DNA of 6,018 bases from JAJBWD01 sp041670885 (GCA_041670885.1 JBAXYJ010000184.1:1-6018), one strand, 5' to 3'; positions 1-5,657 are shown, counted from the first letter of the stretch. Program-made: numbers and translations. The notes: generated by a model from the sequence alone, not told the origin.

Positions 1-358
1 CTTCAGTGATTTCCCCATCAGATATAGTAATAATTCTGTCTGCACAGGCAGCCACCTGAAGATTGGGAATTAAATTAAAGAATTTAAAAATAAAACCTAT
101 ATTTCTTCTTCTGAATCTGGATAATTCTTTTTCACTCATTGCATAGATATCACTTCCATTAATACATACATGTCCACCCGATGGCTTGTCTAAACCTGCT
201 AATAAGTGTAATAGAGTACTTTTCCCAGATCCTCTGAGTCTAACTATGGCAGTAAATTCCCCCCTTTCTATTATTAAATCTACGTATTTTAGGGCTTTAA
301 CTGCAGCTTCTCCGTTTCCATAAGTTTTTGTTAAATAATTTGTTTTTAATAATTCCAT
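1..358 (-). pseudogene. Broken ABC transporter ATP-binding protein (MacB/LolD/SalX-like), 5' part, internal deletion
   Basis: Reading from ATG at 358 gives 119 codons without a stop, running off the window. The ATG follows a GGGGGTG ribosome binding site at 364-370. The N-terminal half matches ATPases that pair with FtsX/MacB-type permeases: a LTKTYGNG start, a GSGKSTLLHLLAGLDKPSGG core and a RFRRRNIGFIF helix-to-Q-loop region. Several things are wrong. The first Walker A glycine is Arg40 (RLRGSGKST, residues 40-48). The Q-loop glutamine is Lys92 (FIFK). After FNLIPNLQV (94-102) the protein jumps to AACADRIITISDGEI (103-117), which in the family lies just after the H-loop. The LSGGQ signature, Walker B, D-loop and H-loop, roughly 100 residues, are therefore missing, with the join near nucleotide 52/53. 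The frame is kept, but the product could not be a working ATPase. The rest of the gene and any partner permease lie beyond position 1. The family assignment is firm; pseudogene status is inferred from the lost motifs. Confidence 0.85.
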
Positions 359-428
359 GTATACACCCCCATAATTTTTTTAAATTTACTGGTATAAAAA
401 TGTCATTATTTTAAACTTAGGTTATATT

Positions 429-493
429 GGAAAACATATATTTCATGTATACCTTTTCATGAATATTATACTACTATATTCTTGTAATTTGTC
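429..493 (-). promoter_or_regulatory. Possible promoter and operator-like dyad upstream of the broken ABC gene
   Basis: On the minus strand a perfect -10 hexamer TATAAT lies at 465-470. The best -35 at 17 bases is GACAAA (488-493), a poor match. Just downstream of the expected transcription start is an imperfect inverted repeat, GGTATACAT (445-453) facing ATGTTTTCC (429-437), which agrees at seven of nine positions and could bind a repressor. The DNA is very AT-rich, so chance matches are easy. The rest of the 359-570 interval shows no convincing gene on either strand. Confidence 0.25.
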
Positions 494-570
494 TTTATAT
501 TCCTTTTTTGTTTATCATTTTCAACGGGCCTATTGTAAATATCCAGTGAATCAGAAACCAATTCAAGTTA

Positions 571-623
571 ATAAAAATGGAGTGTTTCATCCCAGAAATT
601 AATTTCCAAGGTGAAACACCCCA
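571..623 (-). terminator. Intrinsic terminator of the lysine transporter operon
   Basis: On the minus strand, 15 bases after the ATPase stop codon, TGGGGTGTTTCA (612-623) pairs with TGAAACACTCCA (578-589) over 12 positions. The run ATTTTTATT follows directly. One pair is G-U when read as minus-strand RNA but would be an A-C mismatch in plus-strand RNA, and the plus side has no T-run. Both points say it acts on the minus-strand operon. Confidence 0.85.
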
Positions 624-637
624 ATAAAAATTTAGCT

Positions 638-1378
638 TTATATTTGTTTTAAAGTACGTTTTAAAAATTCTCTTGTACGCTCCTGTATTGGATTATTAAA
701 TATTTGTTCCGGATTTCCCTCTTCTGCAATAACTCCTTTGTCCATAAATACTACCCTGTCAGATACTTCTTTTGCAAAGCCCATTTCGTGAGTTACTATC
801 AGCATAGTAAGACCGGTTTTTGTAAGTGTCTTCAAAACCTTAAGAACTTCTCCTACCATTTCAGGGTCTAAAGCTGATGTAGGTTCATCAAACAGCATAA
901 CATCCGGCTCCATTGAAAGTGCCCTGGCAATAGCCACACGCTGTTTCTGACCTCCTGACAGCTGTTTTGGTTTTGCATTAATATATTGCTCCATTTCAAC
1001 TACTTTAAGATACTTCATAGCAACTTTTTCTGCTGCTTCTCTGGAACGTTTTAAAACTTTTATTTGTCCTATAATGCAGTTACTTAAAACATTATGATTA
1101 TTAAACAAATTAAATTGCTGAAATACCATACCCAGCTTTGTACGATATGCATATATATCATGTTTAGAATCTAAAATATTTTCCCCTTTATAGATGATTT
1201 TGCCGCCGCTGGGCTTTTCTAAAAGATTAACACAGCGAAGCAGAGTTGATTTACCGGATCCGGATGTACCGATGATGCAGACTACTTCTCCTTTATTTAC
1301 AGAGAAATCAATATCTTTCAGCACTTCATGAGTTCCAAAGGATTTGTTTAAATGTTCTATATTAATTATATTTTCCAT
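638..1378 (-). CDS. Amino-acid (probably L-lysine) ABC transporter, ATP-binding protein
   Basis: This is the cytoplasmic ATPase that powers uptake by the permease and binding protein encoded just upstream. At 246 residues it has normal length for the polar amino-acid family (GlnQ/HisP type). All motifs are intact: Walker A GTSGSGKST (37-45), Q-loop Gln87 in VFQQFNLF, signature LSGGQ (140-144), Walker B MLFDEP (161-166) with catalytic Glu165, D-loop SALD, and H-loop His197 in VTHEMGFA. I chose ATG at 1378 because the ribosome binding site AGGGAGG (1384-1390) sits a few bases before it. The longer frame begins with GTG at 1393, inside the end of the permease gene, and would make that binding site coding. 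The permease stop codon and this ATG are 11 bases apart, so the genes are co-transcribed and probably translationally linked. A terminator follows at 571-623. The family is certain; lysine specificity is inferred from the riboswitch upstream of the operon. Confidence 0.95.
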   Translation of the reverse strand: MENIINIEHLNKSFGTHEVLKDIDFSVNKGEVVCIIGTSGSGKSTLLRCVNLLEKPSGGKIIYKGENILDSKHDIYAYRTKLGMVFQQFNLFNNHNVLSNCIIGQIKVLKRSREAAEKVAMKYLKVVEMEQYINAKPKQLSGGQKQRVAIARALSMEPDVMLFDEPTSALDPEMVGEVLKVLKTLTKTGLTMLIVTHEMGFAKEVSDRVVFMDKGVIAEEGNPEQIFNNPIQERTREFLKRTLKQI

Positions 1379-1383
1379 ATTTT

Positions 1384-1390
1384 CCTCCCT
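1384..1390 (-). promoter_or_regulatory. Ribosome binding site fixing the ATPase start
   Basis: AGGGAGG lies five bases before ATG at 1378 and overlaps the TGA stop of the permease gene (1390-1392). It decides against the in-frame GTG at 1393 and suggests that ribosomes finishing the permease can reinitiate on the ATPase. Confidence 0.85.
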
Positions 1391-2163
1391 CACCAGTTTT
1401 CGCCTTTAGCCTTATTCATCATATCTTCCGGTTTTTCCACCTGCATTTGGTTAGCATACATGATGTAATTTTCAGGTCCATCTATTTTCTTCTCGATAAG
1501 ACGCAGAATTCTCGTAACTGTAAATGTCATTACAAAATAAAGAATACATGCAACAAAGAATGAATCAAAATACCTGAAGTTATTTCCCGCAACTGATTTA
1601 GTCTGGAAAAATAATTCCGATACAGAAATTACGTTAAGCACTGAGGTATCTTTAATATTTATTACAAATTCATTACCTGTTGCAGGCAGTATATTTCGGA
1701 TTGCCTGAGGAAGCACCACATTAATCATAGTTTGAAAATGGTTCATGCCTATAGCTTCTGCTGCTTCAAATTGTCCTTTGTCAATAGATACAATACCGCC
1801 TCTTATAATTTCTGACATATAAGCACCTGTGTTTATAGATACAATAAATATTGCTGCAAATAATCGGTTCATATCTATTCCAAAGGCTTGTGCAGACCCA
1901 TAATAAATTACCATAGCCTGTACAATCATTGGTGTTCCTCTGAATACTTCTATATAAACAGAAAGTATAATATTTATAAATTTAAGTAAATATCTTTTTA
2001 TTCCGTGTTCATACATTGGAATAGTACGTATAACTCCTATTAATAAACCTATGATGAATCCTAAAATAGTACCAACCATAGCAATTAAGAGTGTCATGCC
2101 GGCTCCTCTGAGGAACATTGACCAGTTTTCTAAAATAATTTTCACTACCCACTCAAAGCTCAT
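1390..2163 (-). CDS. Amino-acid (probably L-lysine) ABC transporter, permease protein
   Basis: This is the membrane subunit of the importer, of the HisM/GlnP (polar amino-acid, His/Glu/Gln/Arg/opine) family, probably acting as a homodimer because only one permease gene is present. At 257 residues it is slightly longer than many relatives, with a charged tail after about residue 225. Hydrophobic segments lie near 20-46, 66-92, 100-120, 145-165 and 200-222. The EAA loop that contacts the ATPase is clear: EAAEAIGMNHFQTMINVVLP, residues 133-152, with the conserved Gly139 and the final Leu-Pro. The family motif EVFRGTPMIVQ is at 72-82. I start it at ATG 2163 because AAGGAGGG (2168-2175) is ideally placed before it. 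A longer frame from 2205 would begin inside a hairpin with a U-rich tail (2174-2209) and has no ribosome binding site. It follows the binding-protein gene and precedes the ATPase gene by 11 bases. Confidence 0.94.
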   Translation of the reverse strand: MSFEWVVKIILENWSMFLRGAGMTLLIAMVGTILGFIIGLLIGVIRTIPMYEHGIKRYLLKFINIILSVYIEVFRGTPMIVQAMVIYYGSAQAFGIDMNRLFAAIFIVSINTGAYMSEIIRGGIVSIDKGQFEAAEAIGMNHFQTMINVVLPQAIRNILPATGNEFVINIKDTSVLNVISVSELFFQTKSVAGNNFRYFDSFFVACILYFVMTFTVTRILRLIEKKIDGPENYIMYANQMQVEKPEDMMNKAKGENW

Positions 2164-2173
2164 TTTTCCCTCC

Positions 2174-2209
2174 TTAAATAATAAAACCGAATGCACAAAA
2201 TGCATCCGG
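2174..2209 (-). terminator. Intra-operon hairpin with U-rich tail (partial terminator or mRNA stabiliser)
   Basis: In the gap between the binding-protein and permease genes, minus-strand CCGGATGCA (2201-2209) pairs with TGCATTCGG (2187-2195) around a five-base loop and is followed by TTTTATTATTT. One pair is G-U in minus-strand RNA, so the orientation fits the operon. The permease ribosome binding site begins at the end of the tail. In binding-protein transporters such hairpins commonly cut read-through or protect the upstream mRNA, giving excess binding protein. Which applies here is not visible. Confidence 0.7.
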
Positions 2210-2222
2210 CCTCAAATAAACA

Positions 2223-3059
2223 TTATTTAGCTGCTGGCTGATTCTTAATTGCAGTATCCATAATAGTTTTTTGCTGATCTAGTGATATATCCTCCAGTAT
2301 AGTATTGATTTTGGAAGTTAAAGCACTGCCCTTTGCAATACCTACAGCAATTGCAGTATCATCATCAGATGTTTTAAATCCATCTTTAAATTCTACCATT
2401 TTGAAATTAGAATTGGCAGTTTCAGCACTGACTCCTTCCGGACGTTCTGAAATATAACCATCAATCATTCCAGACTCAAGAGCAACTCTCATTGCCGGGA
2501 AGTTATCCATAGCCGGCTGCTTTTTAACACTTGGAATCTGATCAATTACTGTATAGTGAAAAGTATTTAATTGTGCTGTTATTTTTGCTCCGCTGAAGTC
2601 ATTCAGAGCAGAAGCATTATCATACTTTCCGCCTTTTTTAACAACCATAACTAAATTGGATTTATAGTAGTTAACTGAAAAGTCTATGGTCAATTTACGT
2701 TTTGCTGTGGGTGACATGCCTGCAATAATTGCATCGATTTTACCGGAAGTTAATGCGGGTACCAGGCCATCCCATTCAGTTTTAACAACAACTAATTTCT
2801 TTCCTAAGCCATCTGCAATTTTCTTTGCAATTTCTATATCGTATCCGCCTGCGTATTCTGCTTCTCCGTCGATTTTAACTGCGCCGTTGGATACGTCTTT
2901 CTGTGTCCAGTTAAACGGTGCATAGCCGCATTCCAGGCCTACTTTAAATGTTCCCTGCGAAGCGGAGCCTGAAGTTTTTGTATCTTTCTTCCCACACCCT
3001 GTTATAAGTAAAACTACTGATAAAGACATTGCTGCTAGGAATAATAATTTTTTTCTCAT
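2223..3059 (-). CDS. Amino-acid (probably L-lysine) ABC transporter, substrate-binding lipoprotein
   Basis: This is the extracellular substrate-binding protein of family 3, anchored to the outer face of the membrane by lipid. Residues 1-22 form a lipoprotein signal peptide: MRKK, a hydrophobic stretch and the lipobox ITGC, with Cys22 as the lipidated residue. A short Lys/Ser-rich linker follows. The mature domain starts at FKVGLECGYAPFNW (38-51). The family signature is at 72-85 (GYDIEIAKKIADGL), then WDGLVPALTSGKIDAIIAGM (96-115) and SPTAKRKLTIDFSVNYY (116-132), where Arg121 corresponds to the arginine that usually binds the substrate carboxylate. The second lobe runs from about 135 to 235 and contains DGYISERPEGVSA (200-212). 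The length of 278 residues is normal. ATG at 3059 follows GAGGAG (3068-3073). It is the first gene after the lysine riboswitch, which is why lysine is proposed; sequence alone would say only polar amino acid. Confidence 0.94.
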   Translation of the reverse strand: MRKKLLFLAAMSLSVVLLITGCGKKDTKTSGSASQGTFKVGLECGYAPFNWTQKDVSNGAVKIDGEAEYAGGYDIEIAKKIADGLGKKLVVVKTEWDGLVPALTSGKIDAIIAGMSPTAKRKLTIDFSVNYYKSNLVMVVKKGGKYDNASALNDFSGAKITAQLNTFHYTVIDQIPSVKKQPAMDNFPAMRVALESGMIDGYISERPEGVSAETANSNFKMVEFKDGFKTSDDDTAIAVGIAKGSALTSKINTILEDISLDQQKTIMDTAIKNQPAAK

Positions 3060-3150
3060 TGATTTCTCTCCTCTTTTTTTATAATATTTCGAAAATGTAT
3101 AGCATACCTCTCATATGGGATTGCAATGTCCGGTTTTAAGTATTTTACTA

Positions 3151-3180
3151 AACAAAAAAGACCTGAGGTAATCTCAGGCC
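3151..3180 (-). terminator. Riboswitch-controlled terminator
   Basis: Minus-strand GGCCTGAG (3173-3180) pairs with CTCAGGTC (3160-3167) around the loop ATTAC, followed by TTTTTTGTT. One pair is G-U in this orientation. It sits between the lysine aptamer and the first gene, about 90 bases before the ATG. TGAGAT of its 5' arm and loop (3171-3176) is exactly complementary to ATCTCA in the 3' strand of riboswitch helix P1 (3222-3227), giving a competing antiterminator. Lysine-bound P1 should therefore let this terminator form. Confidence 0.9.
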
Positions 3181-3217
3181 GTTAATTATGCAGCTTTCCT
3201 AATCCCCATCTTTTTCC

Positions 3218-3401
3218 CAAATGAGATAGCACAACTCAATAAACCGGGACGTCTATTGAGACAGTCCTGCAGTTTTTAACTGCAGACCCAGCAAATAATA
3301 CCGAGAATATTATATGCTTCGGCGATATTTCCTTCTCTTTAGAATCACTGCTTCTCAAGCTCCTCTAAAGACTGTTAAACACCGCACCTCTACCCCACCT
3401 A
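3218..3401 (-). promoter_or_regulatory. Lysine riboswitch (L-box) aptamer
   Basis: This stretch of 184 bases, read on the minus strand, matches the lysine riboswitch in sequence and fold. The conserved core elements GGTAGAGGTGCGG-like (GGGTAGAGGTGCGG), AGAAGGAAATATCGCCGAAG and TGCTGGGTCTGCAG are present. P1 pairs 3390-3401 with 3218-3229, with several G-U pairs. P2 carries the loop CTTGAGAAG. P3 pairs AGCATATAATA with TATTATTTGCT around a TTCTCGG loop. P4 is CTGCAGTT/AACTGCAG. P5 is CTCAATA/TATTGAG. GAGAA of the P2 loop (3352-3356) is complementary to TTCTC of the P3 loop (3303-3307), the loop-loop contact expected of this class. Lysine binding stabilises P1 and favours the terminator at 3151-3180, switching the transporter off. 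The similarity in the core is strong enough to call it without a covariance search. Confidence 0.95.
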
Positions 3402-3433
3402 TAAAAGTGAGGTCTTATTAAGTTATTTCTTAT

Positions 3434-3462
3434 AGCTTACAATATAATATTATATATGTCAA
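3434..3462 (-). promoter_or_regulatory. Promoter of the lysine transporter operon
   Basis: A perfect -35 TTGACA is at 3457-3462 on the minus strand. At 17 bases, the usual spacing, lies TAAGCT (3434-3439), a weak -10. The inferred transcription start near 3427 falls about 25 bases before the riboswitch P1 helix, which is the right place. The -10 match is poor, so its exact position is uncertain; TATAAG further downstream would need an over-long spacer. Confidence 0.55.
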
Positions 3463-3530
3463 CCTATGAACAATAATATCCTCATAATTATTCATAATAC
3501 TGCAGATTAATTCTTTATCTTATTTATATT

Positions 3531-3563
3531 AAAAAGGATGCATTTTAGAACATTCTCTAAACC
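3531..3563 (-). terminator. Weak terminator candidate after the hydrogenase-chemotaxis gene
   Basis: On the minus strand, 22 bases after the stop codon, TTTAGA (3556-3561) pairs with TCTAAA (3544-3549). An outer GG/CC pair is followed by TTTTT (3531-3535). The stem is short and AT-rich, with an interior bulge on the 3' side. No stronger hairpin is seen between 3463 and 3585, so this is the best candidate for the end of the gene's transcript. Confidence 0.35.
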
Positions 3564-3585
3564 TTAATTCTCTTTTTATAATAAT

Positions 3586-5289
3586 TTATTTTTTTAATTT
3601 TATATTAACAAAATAGTCAAATGCTTTATTAATTGATTCCTGAACCTGGGAGCTTGATTTATCTATAGATTTTATTGATTCATCAGCAAATTTACTTGTG
3701 TCTAATACCTGATTAACAGATTCCTGTGAATCAACAGCTAGCTTTCTTATTTCCTGGACAACAACTGAAAATCCATTTCCCGCATTACCAACCCTTGCAG
3801 CCTCAATTGTGGCATTTAAGGATAATAGATTTATCTGCCTGGCAAATGTGCTTACCATTTTAGCCATTTCAGAATAATTTGATATAGCAGTTTCAATATC
3901 CTTTACACTTGTAGTAACATTATCTGAAAGCTTTTTAATTTGTGTTACTTCTTCTGATATTTTATTCATATTTGACAAATTCTTTTCATTTTCTATAAGA
4001 AAAGCTTTATGCTCTCTTAAAACCTTATGTCTTGTTTTTTCTATACAGTTTTCTGATACATTAATACCCTTTGCAATTCTAACAGCCATTTCTTTGCAGG
4101 TATGTGAGCCGCAGGCATAACAATTATGCTGCCTTAAAAGCTCATCATCTTTTTCAAGTTCCAGAAATGCATTTTCAATATCCTGCTCAGTTACACTTAT
4201 TTCATTAACTTTTCTGTTAATATAAGTTCTTTTATAATCCTCCAATTTAAGTAATTTATCGAACAACTGAAATACCTCTGTCATTTCAGCTATTGAGGTT
4301 TTTTTATATTTATCCATGGCAGTATGCCTTGCTTCATTCATTACTTTATTTATTTCAAAAACGGATATGGAATGATCACATGCCGTTCCTCTGTTACAGC
4401 CTTCAGGACAGTTTAATACATCAAATATATCTGGCAGATTTTCTGTATTTTCTTTAGCATATAAATCTATATTTTTGTAAACAACCTCCTGGCCTTCTGA
4501 TTTATCTATTCTTATTTTTTTACCCAAATAGTATTCAATATTTTCCTTAAGACCGCCGGGCATTGAGTAAATCCTGCCTAAGGATGCTTTAAAATGATCA
4601 AATTCAAAGTCCTCTTCCGGTAAAGAAATGTTATTATCTTTTATATACTGCTGCAATTTATTAAAGGTGATATTATAACTGATTATATTAGTATCTTCAA
4701 ATTCACCTGTTTTAGCAATACATGGTGAAATTGCGGCTATTTTATTAGTAACTCCCATAAGTTTTCTCATGAAAATAGCTGTGCAAAGCATTGGACTTTG
4801 AATTGGAGACAGGTTCTTTATCAGGTCAGTTTGGTATTTTGTAATATAATTTACAATAACAGGGCAGGGCTGAGTTATAATAGGTTCCGGATTATACTTT
4901 TCTATCCATCTAATATGTGCCCAAGTACATATATCCGCGCCCAGGGATGCATCAAATACAGTTTTGACACCTAATTTTTTAAGCCAGGTTAAAATCTTTT
5001 TCCCATCTTTTAAATTTGTTCTTTGTGCCGGTGCTGTAATCAATGATATATTTACACCTTTTTTTAAATCCTCAAAAAAAATTTCAGTATCATCTACATA
5101 TCCTCTGGCGTTATGCTGGCATATATCAATGCAGCCACCACAAGCAATACACTTTGATGAATCAATTTTTACCTTTGCCTTACCATCATTGTCTATAAAA
5201 GCAATATTTGCTTCACTTACAGGGCAAACTCTTATACATCTGTTACAACCTTCACATTTATCAATATAACATTCAATTAAATCTCTCAT
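3586..5289 (-). CDS. [FeFe]-hydrogenase-like sensor fused to a methyl-accepting chemotaxis signalling module
   Basis: This 567-residue soluble protein has no signal peptide or membrane segment. Domains in order: a two-[4Fe-4S] ferredoxin (1-60; Cys12/15/18/22 and Cys47/50/53/57); an [FeFe]-hydrogenase large-subunit domain (about 80-350); a [4Fe-4S] domain of the PF04060 type (387-420; Cys390/393/398/415); and a coiled-coil chemoreceptor module (about 430-556) with the CheA/CheW-contact tip INLLSLNATIEAARVGNAG (486-504). The four H-cluster cysteines are present: Cys142 in TQPCP, Cys190 in SPCIAK, Cys294 and Cys298 in NCPEGC. Lys193 and Glu196 of the second motif also remain. The first motif has Pro141 where catalytic enzymes have the proton-relay cysteine (TSCCP becomes TQPCP), as in putative sensory hydrogenases. 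The likely role is sensing H2 or redox state and signalling to chemotaxis; this is inferred. The receptor's C-terminal arm is short and there is no HAMP domain. ATG at 5289 follows a G-rich site (GGGGGA). It appears to be transcribed alone. Confidence 0.9.
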   Translation of the reverse strand: MRDLIECYIDKCEGCNRCIRVCPVSEANIAFIDNDGKAKVKIDSSKCIACGGCIDICQHNARGYVDDTEIFFEDLKKGVNISLITAPAQRTNLKDGKKILTWLKKLGVKTVFDASLGADICTWAHIRWIEKYNPEPIITQPCPVIVNYITKYQTDLIKNLSPIQSPMLCTAIFMRKLMGVTNKIAAISPCIAKTGEFEDTNIISYNITFNKLQQYIKDNNISLPEEDFEFDHFKASLGRIYSMPGGLKENIEYYLGKKIRIDKSEGQEVVYKNIDLYAKENTENLPDIFDVLNCPEGCNRGTACDHSISVFEINKVMNEARHTAMDKYKKTSIAEMTEVFQLFDKLLKLEDYKRTYINRKVNEISVTEQDIENAFLELEKDDELLRQHNCYACGSHTCKEMAVRIAKGINVSENCIEKTRHKVLREHKAFLIENEKNLSNMNKISEEVTQIKKLSDNVTTSVKDIETAISNYSEMAKMVSTFARQINLLSLNATIEAARVGNAGNGFSVVVQEIRKLAVDSQESVNQVLDTSKFADESIKSIDKSSSQVQESINKAFDYFVNIKLKK

Positions 5290-5330
5290 CTTAAGTCCCC
5301 CACCTATTCAACTTTAGATTTCATTTTAAT

Positions 5331-5473
5331 TTAACTTTTAATATATTTTCTGCAAACTGAAACAAATCTTTTATTTAGAGTAAGCCCAAATACATCTTAG
5401 TAAAACTTTAAAGCTTCCTCTATATTATTAACTATAATTGTAATCCAACAAAATTTAATAATTTTACTCCTTT
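5331..5473 (-). pseudogene. Remnant of a glyoxalase/bleomycin-resistance (VOC) family gene
   Basis: An ideal ribosome binding site AAAGGAG (5467-5473) is followed seven bases later by ATT (5457-5459) where an ATG would be expected. Reading on in that frame gives KFCWITIIVNNIEEALKFY, then TAA (5397-5399), then DVFGLTLNKRFVS, a few unrelated residues and TAA at 5331-5333. This matches the first beta-alpha unit of VOC proteins, whose typical pattern from memory is MKFCW-x-TI-x-V-x-N-x-EESLKFY-Q-D-VVGL. The internal TAA stands where the family usually has Gln (CAA), a single-base change. The start codon is also one base from ATG. Similarity ends after about 34 codons, and the remaining three-quarters of a normal gene of about 120-130 codons is absent, replaced by the leader of the hydrogenase-like gene. 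I read it as a decayed, truncated gene. Confidence 0.75.
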
Positions 5474-5489
5474 GAAATATTCATTTGGT

Positions 5490-5531
5490 ATAACTACTAT
5501 GATTATACTACATTTTAGTTATTTATGACTA
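5490..5531 (-). promoter_or_regulatory. Promoter with operator-like dyad, upstream of the VOC remnant
   Basis: Minus-strand TATAAT (5502-5507) with TAGTCA (5526-5531) 18 bases upstream makes a plausible promoter. A perfect seven-base inverted repeat, ATAACTA/TAGTTAT (5490-5496 and 5516-5522), is centred at about 5506, directly over the -10. That is where a repressor would sit. It probably served the VOC gene. It may now supply the transcript of the hydrogenase-like gene, with a leader of roughly 200 bases. No better promoter is apparent closer to 5289. Confidence 0.45.
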
Positions 5532-5556
5532 GCTGAAATTTACCTTTCAGCAGCTA
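5532..5556 (-). repeat. Small inverted repeat in the intergenic region
   Basis: On the minus strand GCTGAAA and TTTCAGC form a seven-base stem around a short A/G-rich loop. No U-tract follows, so it is not a terminator. It lies between the orphan terminator and the VOC promoter; its role is unknown. Confidence 0.4.
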
Positions 5557-5569
5557 AATATAAATGCAT

Positions 5570-5607
5570 AAAAAAATACCATTGATTTACTAAAAAATTA
5601 ATGGTAT
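5570..5607 (-). terminator. Orphan terminator hairpin on the minus strand
   Basis: Minus-strand ATACCATT (5600-5607) pairs perfectly with AATGGTAT (5576-5583), with extra ATTT/AAAT pairing inside, and is followed by a run of T (5570-5576). There is no T-run on the plus side. No minus-strand gene lies upstream within the window, since the neighbour at 5719 is on the plus strand. It is therefore either left over from a lost gene, the end of a short RNA, or an attenuator in a long leader. Confidence 0.65.
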
Positions 5608-5657
5608 GCTATAAGTTAGATCAATATTTAATTATTTAAATATATTATCTCATATAT

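Noticed and set aside
502..594. Minus-strand frame of about 30 codons beginning MKHSIF and containing HWIFTIGPLKMINKKGI
   Set aside because: It begins inside the operon terminator, has no good ribosome binding site, and I recognise no family. It might be a scrap of a membrane-protein gene, but the evidence is too thin.
1379..1393. GTG at 1393 as the start of the ATPase gene
   Set aside because: The ribosome binding site AGGGAGG would then be inside the gene, while it is ideally placed for ATG at 1378. Family members also start near MENIINIEHL.
2164..2205. ATG at 2205 as the start of the permease gene
   Set aside because: It falls within a hairpin with a U-rich tail and lacks a ribosome binding site; ATG at 2163 has AAGGAGGG just upstream.
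2686..2925. Plus-strand open frame of 79 codons
   Set aside because: It lies wholly inside the binding-protein gene on the other strand, has no ribosome binding site, and its translation resembles no protein.
3060..3150. Possible leader peptide between the riboswitch terminator and the binding-protein gene
   Set aside because: No short frame with a ribosome binding site other than that of the binding-protein gene was found.
4964..5269. Plus-strand open frame of 101 codons
   Set aside because: It is antisense to the ferredoxin and early hydrogenase domains, whose cysteine motifs are clearly the real coding sequence.
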